The position numbers and the translations under genes are program-made. From contig OZ245029.1 in assembly GCA_965223955.1 (NCBI GenBank), positions 1,612,001-1,676,000 of the forward strand: DNA of 64,000 bases. The letters are read 5' to 3'. This document shows, in pieces, positions 1 to 8,034 of the stretch. The notes below the pieces were generated by a model that was not told the origin of the DNA, did not search any database, and saw only the letters and a list, made by a program, of their open reading frames with translations. Source of the DNA: Bin75 sp965223955 (GTDB taxonomy: Bacteria > Nitrospirota > Nitrospiria > Nitrospirales > UBA8639). How positions within the stretch are numbered: the stretch's first letter is position 1; each line of letters starts with the position of its first letter.

Positions 1-579
1 CCGAACATGGTGCTTATGGCCCCCAAGGATGAAAATGAATTACAGCATATGATCAAGTCGTGTATCAGTTATGACAGACCTGTCGCCGTTCGTTATCCTC
101 GAGGCTCGGGGTTGGGGGTGAAAATGGACCAGGTCCCGGAAGTGTTGCCCCTGGGCAAAGGTGAATTGTTACGAGAAGGCACGGACGTTGCCCTGGTGGC
201 GATCGGGGCGACGGTGCATCAAGCGATGACGGCGGCTGAGCGGTTGGAGCAGGAAGGGATTTCCGTTGCGGTGATTAATGCCCGCTTTGTCAAACCGCTT
301 GATGGCGATTTGATCGGAACCGTGGCGAAGCAGGTGAAGTGTCTGCTGACCGTAGAGGAAGCCTCGGCAATGGGCGGATTCGGTTCCGCGGTTCTTGAGT
401 GCCTTTCCGAGGAAGGCATTACCAACGTGCCGACGAAGTGTGTGGGGTTGCCTGACTGGTTCATTGAACAGGGACCTCAAGATTTACTCCGGGAGAAATA
501 CGGCTTGACGGCAGACGGCATTTATCAACAAGCCAAAGAATTATTCACTCGCGTCTCCGTTGGATCGGTCTTGACCTGA
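1..579 (+). CDS. dxs: 1-deoxy-D-xylulose-5-phosphate synthase, C-terminal part (5' end outside window)
   Basis: Only the last 192 codons are present; the frame is open from base 1. DXS condenses pyruvate and glyceraldehyde-3-phosphate with thiamine diphosphate, the first step of the MEP isoprenoid pathway in the cytosol. Visible are the end of the pyrimidine-binding domain (NMVLMAPKDENEL, then RPVAVRYPRGSG) and the transketolase C-terminal domain starting near LPLGKGELLREG, with the typical INARFVKPLD stretch. The TGA stop is followed after 12 bp by ispG, another MEP-pathway gene on the same strand, so the two are probably co-transcribed. Family assignment is firm; the length cannot be judged. 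Confidence 0.95.
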   Translation, partial: PNMVLMAPKDENELQHMIKSCISYDRPVAVRYPRGSGLGVKMDQVPEVLPLGKGELLREGTDVALVAIGATVHQAMTAAERLEQEGISVAVINARFVKPLDGDLIGTVAKQVKCLLTVEEASAMGGFGSAVLECLSEEGITNVPTKCVGLPDWFIEQGPQDLLREKYGLTADGIYQQAKELFTRVSVGSVLT

Positions 580-591
580 AGAAGCGGTGCC

Positions 592-1770
592 ATGAGGATT
601 ACGCGAAAAAAAACCAGACAGATCCAGGTGGGTTCCGTCAAAATTGGGGGCGGAGCTCCCATTGCGGTCCAGTCCATGACCGTCCCGCATCCGAGTGATG
701 TCCAGGGAACCGTCGAACAAATTCATCAGATGGAAGAGGTGGGGTGTGAACTGGTACGGGTTGCCGTGCCCGATCAAGACGCCGTGGAAGCCCTTCCCAA
801 AATCAAAGCCCGGATCTCGATTCCTTTAATAGCGGACGTGCACTTTGATCATCGGTTGGCGCTCAAAGCAGCCGAAGTCGTGGACTGTGTTCGCATCAAT
901 CCCGGAAACATCGGGCCGTGGTGGCGGTTGGCCGAAGTGATCAAAGCGGTGCAAGACCGGGGCATTCCCCTTCGGGTTGGCGTCAACGGCGGTTCGTTGG
1001 AGCGTCCACTGTTGGAGAAGTACGGGTATCCCACGGCAGAGGCCTTGTCGGAATCGGCGTTGAATGCCGTCCACGCCATTGAGGATATGGGCTTCACGAA
1101 CATGAAGGTGTCCTTAAAAGCCTCTGATGTCCACATGGCCATTGACGCGTATTGGTTATTCGCCCATCAATCGGATTATCCGCTTCACATCGGGATCACC
1201 GAGGCGGGGACGGCCAGGACCGGGTCCGTCAAATCCGCCATCGGATTGGGTTGGTTGTTATCTCAAGGTATCGGCGATACCTTGAGGGTGTCCCTGGCCG
1301 CCGATCCCGTGGAAGAAGTGAAGGTCGGCTTTGAAATTCTCAAGTCCCTGGAACTTCGTCATCGCGGAGTGAACGTCATCGCGTGTCCGACCTGTGGTCG
1401 GGTCGAAATTGACGTGGTGCGACTGGCCAATGAACTGGAAAAACGGTTAAGTCATATTAAAGTGCCCTTGAACGTGTCCGTCCTGGGATGTGTGGTGAAT
1501 GGCATTGGTGAAGGGAAAGAAGCGGATATCGGCATTGCGGGCGGACAGGGCATGGGAATTTTGTTCAAAAGAGGGAAGCTTGTAAAAAAAGTGCCGTCAG
1601 AAGAATTGATGGATGTCCTCATTAATGAAGTCGAGTTGATGGCGTTGGAACAGAATGACGCCCATGAAGAGGTGTCCTCCCCATCTGCTGCCTCCCAGGG
1701 TACCATGACGTCTCATGATTCTCACGATGCATCCGTGAGTCGTGAACTTCCCGTTTTGCCCTCACGCTAG
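592..1770 (+). CDS. ispG: 4-hydroxy-3-methylbut-2-enyl diphosphate synthase (IspG/GcpE)
   Basis: This 392-residue [4Fe-4S] enzyme reduces the cyclic diphosphate MEcPP to HMBPP, the penultimate MEP-pathway step. The N-terminal barrel shows the family block IAVQSMTVPHPSDV and then RINPGNIG. The cluster ligands are visible: Cys265 and Cys268 in ACPTCGR, Cys300 in SVLGCVVNG and Glu307 in GIGEGKEAD, matching the ligand spacing of known IspG proteins. The start is the ATG 12 bp after the dxs stop. The last 40 residues are low-complexity (Ser/His/Glu-rich) and exceed the usual bacterial length slightly. Operon partner of dxs. Confidence 0.96.
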   Translation: MRITRKKTRQIQVGSVKIGGGAPIAVQSMTVPHPSDVQGTVEQIHQMEEVGCELVRVAVPDQDAVEALPKIKARISIPLIADVHFDHRLALKAAEVVDCVRINPGNIGPWWRLAEVIKAVQDRGIPLRVGVNGGSLERPLLEKYGYPTAEALSESALNAVHAIEDMGFTNMKVSLKASDVHMAIDAYWLFAHQSDYPLHIGITEAGTARTGSVKSAIGLGWLLSQGIGDTLRVSLAADPVEEVKVGFEILKSLELRHRGVNVIACPTCGRVEIDVVRLANELEKRLSHIKVPLNVSVLGCVVNGIGEGKEADIGIAGGQGMGILFKRGKLVKKVPSEELMDVLINEVELMALEQNDAHEEVSSPSAASQGTMTSHDSHDASVSRELPVLPSR

Positions 1771-1869
1771 CTTGCCCAATCCACTGGAAGATTCTTTGCG
1801 GAAGGTCAGTTGTTGGGTTCTCCGCCGTCTCCTTGTCAGGGGTCGGGTGCCTCGTTATAATGTCGGGCG

Positions 1870-1945
1870 GGCGCCGTACCCAAGTGGCTAAGGGAGCAGT
1901 CTGCAAAACTGCGATTCAGCGGTTCGATCCCGCTCGGCGCCTCCA
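1870..1945 (+). tRNA. tRNA-Cys (anticodon GCA)
   Basis: A complete cloverleaf can be drawn. The acceptor arm GGCGCCG (1870-1876) pairs with CGGCGCC (1935-1941). The anticodon stem GCAGT/ACTGC encloses the loop CTGCAAA with GCA at 1903-1905. The T-arm has GGTTCGATCCC, and a genomically encoded CCA ends the molecule. It lies between ispG and hpnH in the same orientation. Confidence 0.96.
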
Positions 1946-1992
1946 TTTCGATTTCATCCTGTGAATCGAGTAAAAAGGGTCTCTGGAAAATT

Positions 1993-3009
1993 ATGGCTGT
2001 TCCTCTCTCCCAGATGGCAACTGTTGTCGGGTACGTTGTCTCGCAAAAACTCAAGGGCGTAAAACGCTATCCGCTGGTGTTGATGTTGGAGCCGCTTTTT
2101 CGGTGCAATTTAGCCTGTGCCGGTTGCGGAAAGATCCAATATCCCGAGCATGTGTTGGATCGACGGTTGACGCCTGAACAATGCTGGGCGGCGGCTGAAG
2201 AATGTGGAGCTCCTATTATCAGCATTCCCGGCGGGGAGCCGCTCATTCATCCCGAGATGCCGGACATCGTTCAAGGGTTGGTGCAACGCAAAAAATATGT
2301 GTATTTGTGCACGAATGCGATTCTGTTGGAACGCAAAATTGACGAATATGCACCCTCCAACTATTTGACCTTCAGTGTCCACATGGACGGGTTACGCGAT
2401 GAACATGATCTCGCGGTGTGTCGTGATGGGGTGTATGACGTCGCGACGAAAGCGATCAAAACTGCCTTAAAAAGAGGATTCCGGGTCACCACCAACACGA
2501 CCCTCTTCAACGATGCGAATCCGCAACGGGTACGAGCCTTTTTTGACGAGATGATGGATCTTGGGGTGGAGGGGATGATGATATCCCCTGGCTATAGTTA
2601 CGAAAAGGCGCCGGACCAACATGGCTTCTTGAAGCGACATCGGACGCAGGAACTGTTTTCTTCTGTACTCGCGAAGAGAAAACGCCGGTGGCGATTTAAC
2701 CAATCGCCCCTGTTTTTGGAATTTCTCATGGGCAAGCGTGATTATCAATGCACCCCATGGGGAAACCCCACCTATAATATTTTCGGCTGGCAAAAGCCCT
2801 GCTACCTTTTGCAGGATGGATACGTGTCGAGTTTCCGGGAATTGCTCGAGTCGACGGCGTGGGAGCAATATGGCGTCGGGCGAAATGAGAAATGTCGGGA
2901 CTGCATGGTGCATTGCGGGTACGAAGCCTCTGCCGTAGAGGACACATTCAGTTCGTGGTCCGGGTTTGCCGGAACCGTGAAGGCCACGCTTTTCCCCAAC
3001 GTGACCTGA
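1993..3009 (+). CDS. hpnH: Adenosyl-hopene transferase, radical SAM (HpnH)
   Basis: HpnH attaches the adenosyl moiety of SAM to diploptene, making adenosylhopane, the precursor of C35 hopanoids. The protein has 338 residues, normal for the family. The radical SAM cluster motif CNLACAGC (Cys38, Cys42, Cys45) follows the characteristic RYPLVLMLEPLFR block. IPGGEPLIHPE is the SAM-binding GGE motif, and LTFSVHMDG and a C-terminal CRDCMVHCGYE cysteine cluster are also present. The start at 1993 gives the family N-terminus MAVPLSQM. Its position near dxs/ispG fits polyprenoid metabolism. No squalene-hopene cyclase is in the window. Confidence 0.93.
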   Translation: MAVPLSQMATVVGYVVSQKLKGVKRYPLVLMLEPLFRCNLACAGCGKIQYPEHVLDRRLTPEQCWAAAEECGAPIISIPGGEPLIHPEMPDIVQGLVQRKKYVYLCTNAILLERKIDEYAPSNYLTFSVHMDGLRDEHDLAVCRDGVYDVATKAIKTALKRGFRVTTNTTLFNDANPQRVRAFFDEMMDLGVEGMMISPGYSYEKAPDQHGFLKRHRTQELFSSVLAKRKRRWRFNQSPLFLEFLMGKRDYQCTPWGNPTYNIFGWQKPCYLLQDGYVSSFRELLESTAWEQYGVGRNEKCRDCMVHCGYEASAVEDTFSSWSGFAGTVKATLFPNVT

Positions 3010-3050
3010 TTCCCCTCTTTCCGGTTTTCCGGTTCCATTTCACGGTGTCT

Positions 3051-3419
3051 ATGTCTCAGGATGCGCCTGAAGAACCTTCTGACCAAAGCCTCCAGGGAGC
3101 AGTCTTTCGTCCAACCTCTCTGGAAGAGTTGCTCAACGTCATTGAATTGGCTTTTGGGTACCGAGGCGATATGACCCTGGAACTGAAGTCCCGGGAATCC
3201 ATCAACGGCTATCTCTTTAATCGCGTGTTGGATGGCCCGCGTTCCTACTTGGAGATATTCCAACCTGGTCATCCCGGTCCCCGAAAAATTCCCTGCTGCG
3301 AGATTCACGCCTTCCATTTTACAGGGCAGGATACGGCTTCGGGAGAATCATGGGAAGCCTGGGTGCGGAAACGCCAGGAGGAGAGGAAAAACGAAGGGCA
3401 GAATTTCTCCCGATCTTAG
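3051..3419 (+). CDS. Small conserved-looking protein after hpnH, possibly LSm-like
   Basis: I do not recognise this 122-residue soluble protein. It starts 41 bp after hpnH on the same strand and is probably co-transcribed. The ATG at 3051 was preferred to a longer in-frame extension that would overlap hpnH. Residues 24-58 (SLEELLNVIELAFGYRGD, then MTLELKSRESINGYLFNR) have the alternating strand pattern of small beta-barrel LSm/Hfq-like domains, where a polar turn is followed by G-[YIL]-[LI]-x-N-R. This resemblance is by eye only. The C-terminus is basic and charged. No signal peptide or membrane segment is visible. Confidence 0.6.
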   Translation: MSQDAPEEPSDQSLQGAVFRPTSLEELLNVIELAFGYRGDMTLELKSRESINGYLFNRVLDGPRSYLEIFQPGHPGPRKIPCCEIHAFHFTGQDTASGESWEAWVRKRQEERKNEGQNFSRS

Positions 3420-3880
3420 ACCTTTTCAGGCGCCTGATTATTGACAGATGATAGCCCTTATGCTAGAAGTCACGGACCTTTTGCCTGGAATTTTTCTTCC
3501 TGTAAAACGGTTGCTTAAGGGTTGAGGTGTGGTCTCTCCAAAGGAAAAGCGAATTATCTGGAAAGGCTCTCCCAAGAGGCAAGTCCCGGACTCGATTTCA
3601 GGCAACCCATCACATGCTATCCCTCACCATTACCACGTTATGGCTCGTCGAGGGGGCCATGGCGCTTGAAAACATGACCGTCGGTCATTCTTGCCGTAGA
3701 GGCAGATAGGGAAGAAGGCCAAGGGACTCGAGGAAAAGTTTGTCACAAATATTATGGAGAAGGGGTTTCCCTTCGTGAGGTTGAGGGAATATTTCCTCAG
3801 GGGAAGAGAAAGAAGAAGGAGCCGGCTTTTTGACGCTCAGACTATTCATTGACATAAAAAAGCGAAGATGGGGGTTCTTT
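3420..3880. other. Intergenic region without a supported gene
   Basis: This 461-bp gap separates the hopanoid group from the electron-transfer locus. I see only short unsupported reading frames. A TTGACA at 3849-3854 has no credible -10 box at the right distance. The 5' leader and promoter of the oxidoreductase operon should lie here, but I cannot place them. Confidence 0.4.
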
Positions 3881-4468
3881 ATGGAGAAGAATACATGCCG
3901 AAAAATGTTGGGAGTTGTTGCCGTCGTGGCAATGGGATGGACGTTGTCAGCCTGTGGGGAAGCCAAGCCGCCGGCTCCTCCCCCCCCGGCGCCGCCGGAA
4001 TATGCCGATATGCATATGCCGGAAGGCTATTGGAACAATCCGGAAATTCTTGAACAAGGAAAGCAGATCTTTATCGGTGCGGAAAATATCGACGTCAATT
4101 GCGCCAGTTGTCATGGGAAAGATGGGAAGCCCCTGAAGGCCGGGGCCAGAGATTTTCGTCAGGGTGAACACATGCAGTTGTTCTCTGATTCCCAATGGTT
4201 CTGGCGTGTCTCCGAAGGGGTCAAAGGCACCAAAATGAAGGCCTGGAAATCCAAGCTTTCCGAGGATGACCGGTGGAAAGTGATTGCCTATGAATCCACG
4301 TTCGGCTTGAAAGGCATGGAATACAGCGTTGCTCAAAACAAATGGGTTCCTGAAGGAATGGCCGATGCCCCTGCGGCTGAAGAGGCAGCGGCTCCGGCAG
4401 CTGAAGAAACAGCCGCTCCGAATGGGGAAGCTGCTGGAGGAGAATCTTCTGAAGGAACTCCCCAGTAG
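3881..4468 (+). CDS. Monohaem c-type cytochrome lipoprotein
   Basis: A 195-residue periplasmic electron carrier, probably anchored by lipid. The start at 3881 gives a clean lipoprotein signal, hydrophobic residues 9-22 followed by the lipobox LSAC with Cys25; an upstream in-frame ATG at 3830 would add 17 residues before it. A proline-rich spacer follows. The single haem site is CASCH (residues 74-78, in VNCASCHGKDG). The C-terminal 45 residues are an Ala/Glu-rich disordered tail. It is the first of eleven same-strand genes encoding the bc/bd-like complex, and the next gene begins 56 bp downstream. It may pass electrons from the complex to a terminal oxidase; this role is inferred. Confidence 0.85.
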   Translation: MEKNTCRKMLGVVAVVAMGWTLSACGEAKPPAPPPPAPPEYADMHMPEGYWNNPEILEQGKQIFIGAENIDVNCASCHGKDGKPLKAGARDFRQGEHMQLFSDSQWFWRVSEGVKGTKMKAWKSKLSEDDRWKVIAYESTFGLKGMEYSVAQNKWVPEGMADAPAAEEAAAPAAEETAAPNGEAAGGESSEGTPQ

Positions 4469-4524
4469 CACGGGCGATTTCCACGTTCTTGTTTGGGCAC
4501 AAACAATAAGGAGGGCCACCACCC

Positions 4525-6237
4525 TTGAAAACCTTAACCCGCAGTTTTCTTGTGTTGTTAGGACTTGTGTTCGGTGGACTTGCCGTCGCCTATGCCCAGG
4601 CCCCGGCTCCCCCGCCCGTGGAGTTCCCTTATACCGGGAATCGAACGGCGGTGTGGATTGTGGCCCAACTCCACATTTTGTTTGCGGCCTTTATTCTGGG
4701 AGCCCCGATCTTTGCCGTCGTGTCGGAGTGGTTGGGTTATAAAAACCAGGACCCGAAATATGATCGATTAGCCAAAGAAGTCACCAAAGTCACGGTGATC
4801 TTATATAGTATGACCGCATTGACGGGCGGGCTGTTTATTTTTGTCCTGCTTGCCACCTATCCTGATTTCACCACCTGGCTCATCCAACATTTCTTCCTGA
4901 TTTTCGCCCTGATCTATCCACTCCTGTTTATTCTCGAAACCATTATCCTGTACGCGTATTTTTACTCCTGGGATTCTCTGAAGGGCGAAAAGAAAGCCCG
5001 GCATATTGCCCTGGGGGTCTTGTTGAACGTGGTGGGAACGGTCACGTTGTTTGTGATTGACGGTCCGACGTCGTTTATGAACACGCCTGCCAAATCCGCG
5101 GAAGGGATCTCGCTGATTCAATTTGTCCAAACGGCGGGTTTGTGGGACAAGGTCGCCAATTACAGCTGGATGCCCTTGAATCTTCATCGGATGGTCGGAA
5201 ACGTGACGTTCGGTGGGTTTATAGCGGGATTGGTGGCGGCGTATATGTATATGGGAGCCAAGACGGATGAAGAGCGCTCGTACTATGACTGGATGGGGTT
5301 CGTGGGAAATCTGATCGGCGTGGGCGCCCTCTTGTTTCTCCCCTTCATGGGGTATCTCCTGGCCTATGAACTGTGTGATTATGACGCGTCCATCTGTCCG
5401 TACATGATGGCGGACCAGCTGTCGATGTTTTTTGAAATGCAGGGAGCCATGGTCGGCCTGATTTTCCTGGCCAGCAATTACTATATCTGGCTGAGTATGA
5501 AGCGGATTCAAGGCGTGGAGCGGGTTCGTATGTCCGGGCTGGTCATGGTCGCCGTCATGCTCATCCCGGTGGTCATGGGGGTCGCCTGGAAAATGTTCCC
5601 GCCGCCGGAATGGCAGTCGCTGATCTTCCTGGCGTTACTGATCGTGCTTCCGCTGGTCCTGGGCAGGCTGCCGGGTTTGCGATTTACCGTTTCGTCCTTC
5701 ACCATGATCAAGGTCGGATTTCTGATGATTGTCGTCGCCAACGCCATCTGGATGACGCCTCACGGATTTGTGGCGACACAGGCGTTGGCCACTGAAGAAT
5801 TGGAGCTTCCCTCCTGGGCAAGCGAATTGGCGCTGATGCCGGCGAAAAATGCCGCCGCGTTTACGTTGGTCTTTCTGACCATCGTCAACTATATTCTCTA
5901 TAACCGGGCCATCAGGAGCGGAACCATTATCTGGGGGAAAATCGACTTCACGTCCCAGTTCGTCCTGATCTTTTTGGCGTTCAGTGCAATCTGGACCATG
6001 GGCTTGATGGGGACGGTTCGCTCCCTCACGAGAAAATATTTCCACGTGTATAACCTGGTGCCGGACTTTACCCCGGAAGCCTTTACGCCCACGTTGGCTT
6101 ATTCCGCCTGGTGGATTACGGGTGTCACCCTGATCTTTTATCTCGTCGTGAGTTTCGCCATTGTCGTGACGTTAAGAGCCACCGGCCAAAAGACCGAGTC
6201 GCCGCAAGGGACCCCGGTGCCCGCCGGTGCGAAGTAA
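4525..6237 (+). CDS. Cytochrome bd-like oxidase subunit I (paralogue 1)
   Basis: A 570-residue polytopic membrane protein of the CydA-like type found in Nitrospira respiratory loci. The start is TTG, set by a strong AAGGAGG ribosome-binding site 11 bases upstream. A signal-like hydrophobic segment (residues 7-24) precedes the CydA-like first core helix WIVAQLHILFAAFILG; His50 is a candidate haem ligand equivalent to CydA His19, and LNLHRMVGNVTFGGF could supply a second. More than ten hydrophobic segments follow. No subunit II gene is adjacent. Quinol oxidation or electron relay within the complex is inferred; oxygen reduction is not shown. Confidence 0.85.
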   Translation: MKTLTRSFLVLLGLVFGGLAVAYAQAPAPPPVEFPYTGNRTAVWIVAQLHILFAAFILGAPIFAVVSEWLGYKNQDPKYDRLAKEVTKVTVILYSMTALTGGLFIFVLLATYPDFTTWLIQHFFLIFALIYPLLFILETIILYAYFYSWDSLKGEKKARHIALGVLLNVVGTVTLFVIDGPTSFMNTPAKSAEGISLIQFVQTAGLWDKVANYSWMPLNLHRMVGNVTFGGFIAGLVAAYMYMGAKTDEERSYYDWMGFVGNLIGVGALLFLPFMGYLLAYELCDYDASICPYMMADQLSMFFEMQGAMVGLIFLASNYYIWLSMKRIQGVERVRMSGLVMVAVMLIPVVMGVAWKMFPPPEWQSLIFLALLIVLPLVLGRLPGLRFTVSSFTMIKVGFLMIVVANAIWMTPHGFVATQALATEELELPSWASELALMPAKNAAAFTLVFLTIVNYILYNRAIRSGTIIWGKIDFTSQFVLIFLAFSAIWTMGLMGTVRSLTRKYFHVYNLVPDFTPEAFTPTLAYSAWWITGVTLIFYLVVSFAIVVTLRATGQKTESPQGTPVPAGAK

Positions 6238-6255
6238 CGGAGGTTGGAAGCGCAT

Positions 6256-7065
6256 ATGGCTGAGCAAAGTTTGACACGAAACATCATCAAAAAAGGCGTC
6301 GTAGGCGTCATCATTGGGATTGTTCTGGTGGCGGTGGCCAGAGCCACGCATTTTCCCCTCGTCTTCCAGATCATGTTCTTTATGTATGCCATGCTCGGCG
6401 CCGCCGTGTTTATCCTGCTCGATGCGCCCTCCCTGAATCGTCTCGATGGAGTCAAGGCCGTCATCGGCCTGGTGTTGTTTTACCTTGTTCTTTCGGGGGT
6501 GTACATCGGCGGGGCAAGCGGCCTGCCTCAGTACGATCCGGAAATCGAAAAAGGAAAAATCGAAAAGATCCTGAAAGCGCGTCGAGCCAGGACCAAGCAG
6601 GGGAAAGCCGAAGAACTGATCGCGCGGGCAACAGCCCTGAATGCGCGGGCCGTCTCGATCGAGCAACAATTAAGAACCCTTGGCGGCGGCGTTCAGGTCG
6701 TGGAGGACGTTGCGGTGCCTCCCACCTCATCGGCTGAGGCCGGTGACTTGGTGGCGCTTGGCAAGGAGCAATGGGAGTTGCAGGAGTGTTACAACTGTCA
6801 CAAACTCTTTGGAAAAGGCGGAAAGAAGCGAGGGCCGGAGTTGGACAATATCGGCAATCTCATGACGCCTGACGCCCTCAGGGAAAAAATCCTCTACCCC
6901 AAAAGCTGGAAGGCCGAAGGGTTCGACAAGCAGTACAAGAAAGGCAAAATGCCGGACAAATATAAAGACTTGATGTTCGATGAAGAGGTCGACGCGCTGG
7001 TGGCCTTTTTGGCGACGTTGAAAGATGCCTCGGTGAAGACACCGAAGGCCATCAAAATGAAATAA
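6256..7065 (+). CDS. Membrane-anchored monohaem cytochrome c
   Basis: 269 residues. The ATG at 6256 is preferred because a GGAGG lies 12 bp upstream, whereas the in-frame TTG at 6244 directly abuts it. Three hydrophobic segments fill residues 10-90. A charged helical stretch rich in Lys/Arg/Glu follows (about residues 100-150, possible coiled coil). The haem domain has CYNCH at residues 178-182 and a KMPDKY methionine region as likely sixth ligand. It sits 18 bp after the bd-like gene and 6 bp before the Rieske gene. It most likely serves as the c-type haem subunit of the bc-type core (cytochrome c1/f role, inferred). Confidence 0.85.
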   Translation: MAEQSLTRNIIKKGVVGVIIGIVLVAVARATHFPLVFQIMFFMYAMLGAAVFILLDAPSLNRLDGVKAVIGLVLFYLVLSGVYIGGASGLPQYDPEIEKGKIEKILKARRARTKQGKAEELIARATALNARAVSIEQQLRTLGGGVQVVEDVAVPPTSSAEAGDLVALGKEQWELQECYNCHKLFGKGGKKRGPELDNIGNLMTPDALREKILYPKSWKAEGFDKQYKKGKMPDKYKDLMFDEEVDALVAFLATLKDASVKTPKAIKMK

Positions 7066-7071
7066 CTCAGG

Positions 7072-8028
7072 ATGCAGTGTTCGATGCAACCGAAAATTAA
7101 GGCAAAAGCGCGGTGTGCCGACGGGGAAGTCGGCAGTATTTCCAAGGTCATTGTCGATCCGCTCTCCCTTGAGATCAGTCACGTGGTGGTCAGGGAAGGT
7201 GACGGGCAAGGCGTGGACCGACAGGTTCCGGTCGACCGAATCCAGGAAATCCCGAACGAAGAAGAAATTATTCTACGGGGATCGCTGGAGGAATTCAGAG
7301 CGTTTCCCGTGCTGGATCGCGAGGCCTACGTCACGCATCATGACGTGGAAATTGCCCACCTGGAAGATCGTCTCCACGTGGAGCCCGGCGAAATTCTCGT
7401 GCCCTATCCCCGGCTCGAACAGGGGGTGCCCCGCCGCAGCTTTTTCATGAACATGACGCACGCCATTGGAACGCTGATTGCGCTTCCGTTGGCGTTCCCC
7501 GTTTTAAAATTTCTCATGAAGCCCATGTATAAGCCGTTTGATAATTCGTGGTTTCCCGTTGGGAACGTCCGCAAAATACGAAAAGACAACATCGGATACC
7601 AGTTTAAGTTTACGCGGGGCTTTAAAGAAGCCTTTATGCCCGAGCAGCAAATCGAAAAAAATATCTGGGTGGTGAAGGCAACGCCTGAAGTGCAAAAAGC
7701 CGTCTACGGCGGGAAAGATAAAAAGTTTTATGACCAGAAGGGGAACATGGTGTGGGTGAATAAAGCCAAGGTGCCCTACATCGGCTATTCCGGAAAATGT
7801 CCGCATTTGGGATGCGGGTACAAGTGGCGCAGAACAAAGAATTTTCCCGACGGTGTCTTTTTGTGTCCCTGCCACTTAAGTATCTATGATGAGGCGGGCA
7901 AGGTGCTGGACGGCCCGGCACCGCGGCCTCTCGACGTCCTGCCGATGCAAGTCAATGCCGCCGGGGAAGTGCAAATTATTGACGTTGAATACAAGGCCGG
8001 GGTCAAAGGCCAGATCCGACTCCTGTAA
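7072..8028 (+). CDS. Rieske iron-sulfur protein with N-terminal PRC-barrel-like domain
   Basis: A 318-residue subunit of a cytochrome bc1/b6f-type complex. Residues 5-75 look like a PRC-barrel domain (VGSISKVIVDPLSLEISHVVV and VDRIQEIPNEEEIIL). A membrane segment is at about 130-145 (THAIGTLIALPLAFPV), which would place the PRC part on the cytoplasmic side. The Rieske domain has CPHLGC (Cys243, His245, disulfide Cys248) and CPCH (Cys265, Cys267, His268), giving the full two-Cys/two-His cluster plus disulfide pair. It begins 6 bp after the cytochrome c gene and is followed by cytochrome b after 6 bp, so translation is likely coupled. The Rieske assignment is firm; the PRC call is by pattern. 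Confidence 0.92.
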   Translation: MQCSMQPKIKAKARCADGEVGSISKVIVDPLSLEISHVVVREGDGQGVDRQVPVDRIQEIPNEEEIILRGSLEEFRAFPVLDREAYVTHHDVEIAHLEDRLHVEPGEILVPYPRLEQGVPRRSFFMNMTHAIGTLIALPLAFPVLKFLMKPMYKPFDNSWFPVGNVRKIRKDNIGYQFKFTRGFKEAFMPEQQIEKNIWVVKATPEVQKAVYGGKDKKFYDQKGNMVWVNKAKVPYIGYSGKCPHLGCGYKWRRTKNFPDGVFLCPCHLSIYDEAGKVLDGPAPRPLDVLPMQVNAAGEVQIIDVEYKAGVKGQIRLL

Positions 8029-8034
8029 CGCGTG

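Noticed and set aside
7..50. ATG at position 7 as the start of a gene
   Set aside because: The frame is open to the left edge and the sequence is internal to DXS; the gene simply starts outside the window.
3527..3709. 60-codon frame in the gap before the respiratory locus
   Set aside because: No ribosome-binding site, no motif, biased random composition.
3849..3880. Promoter for the respiratory locus based on TTGACA at 3849
   Set aside because: No acceptable -10 hexamer at 16-18 bp, and the start codon is too close.
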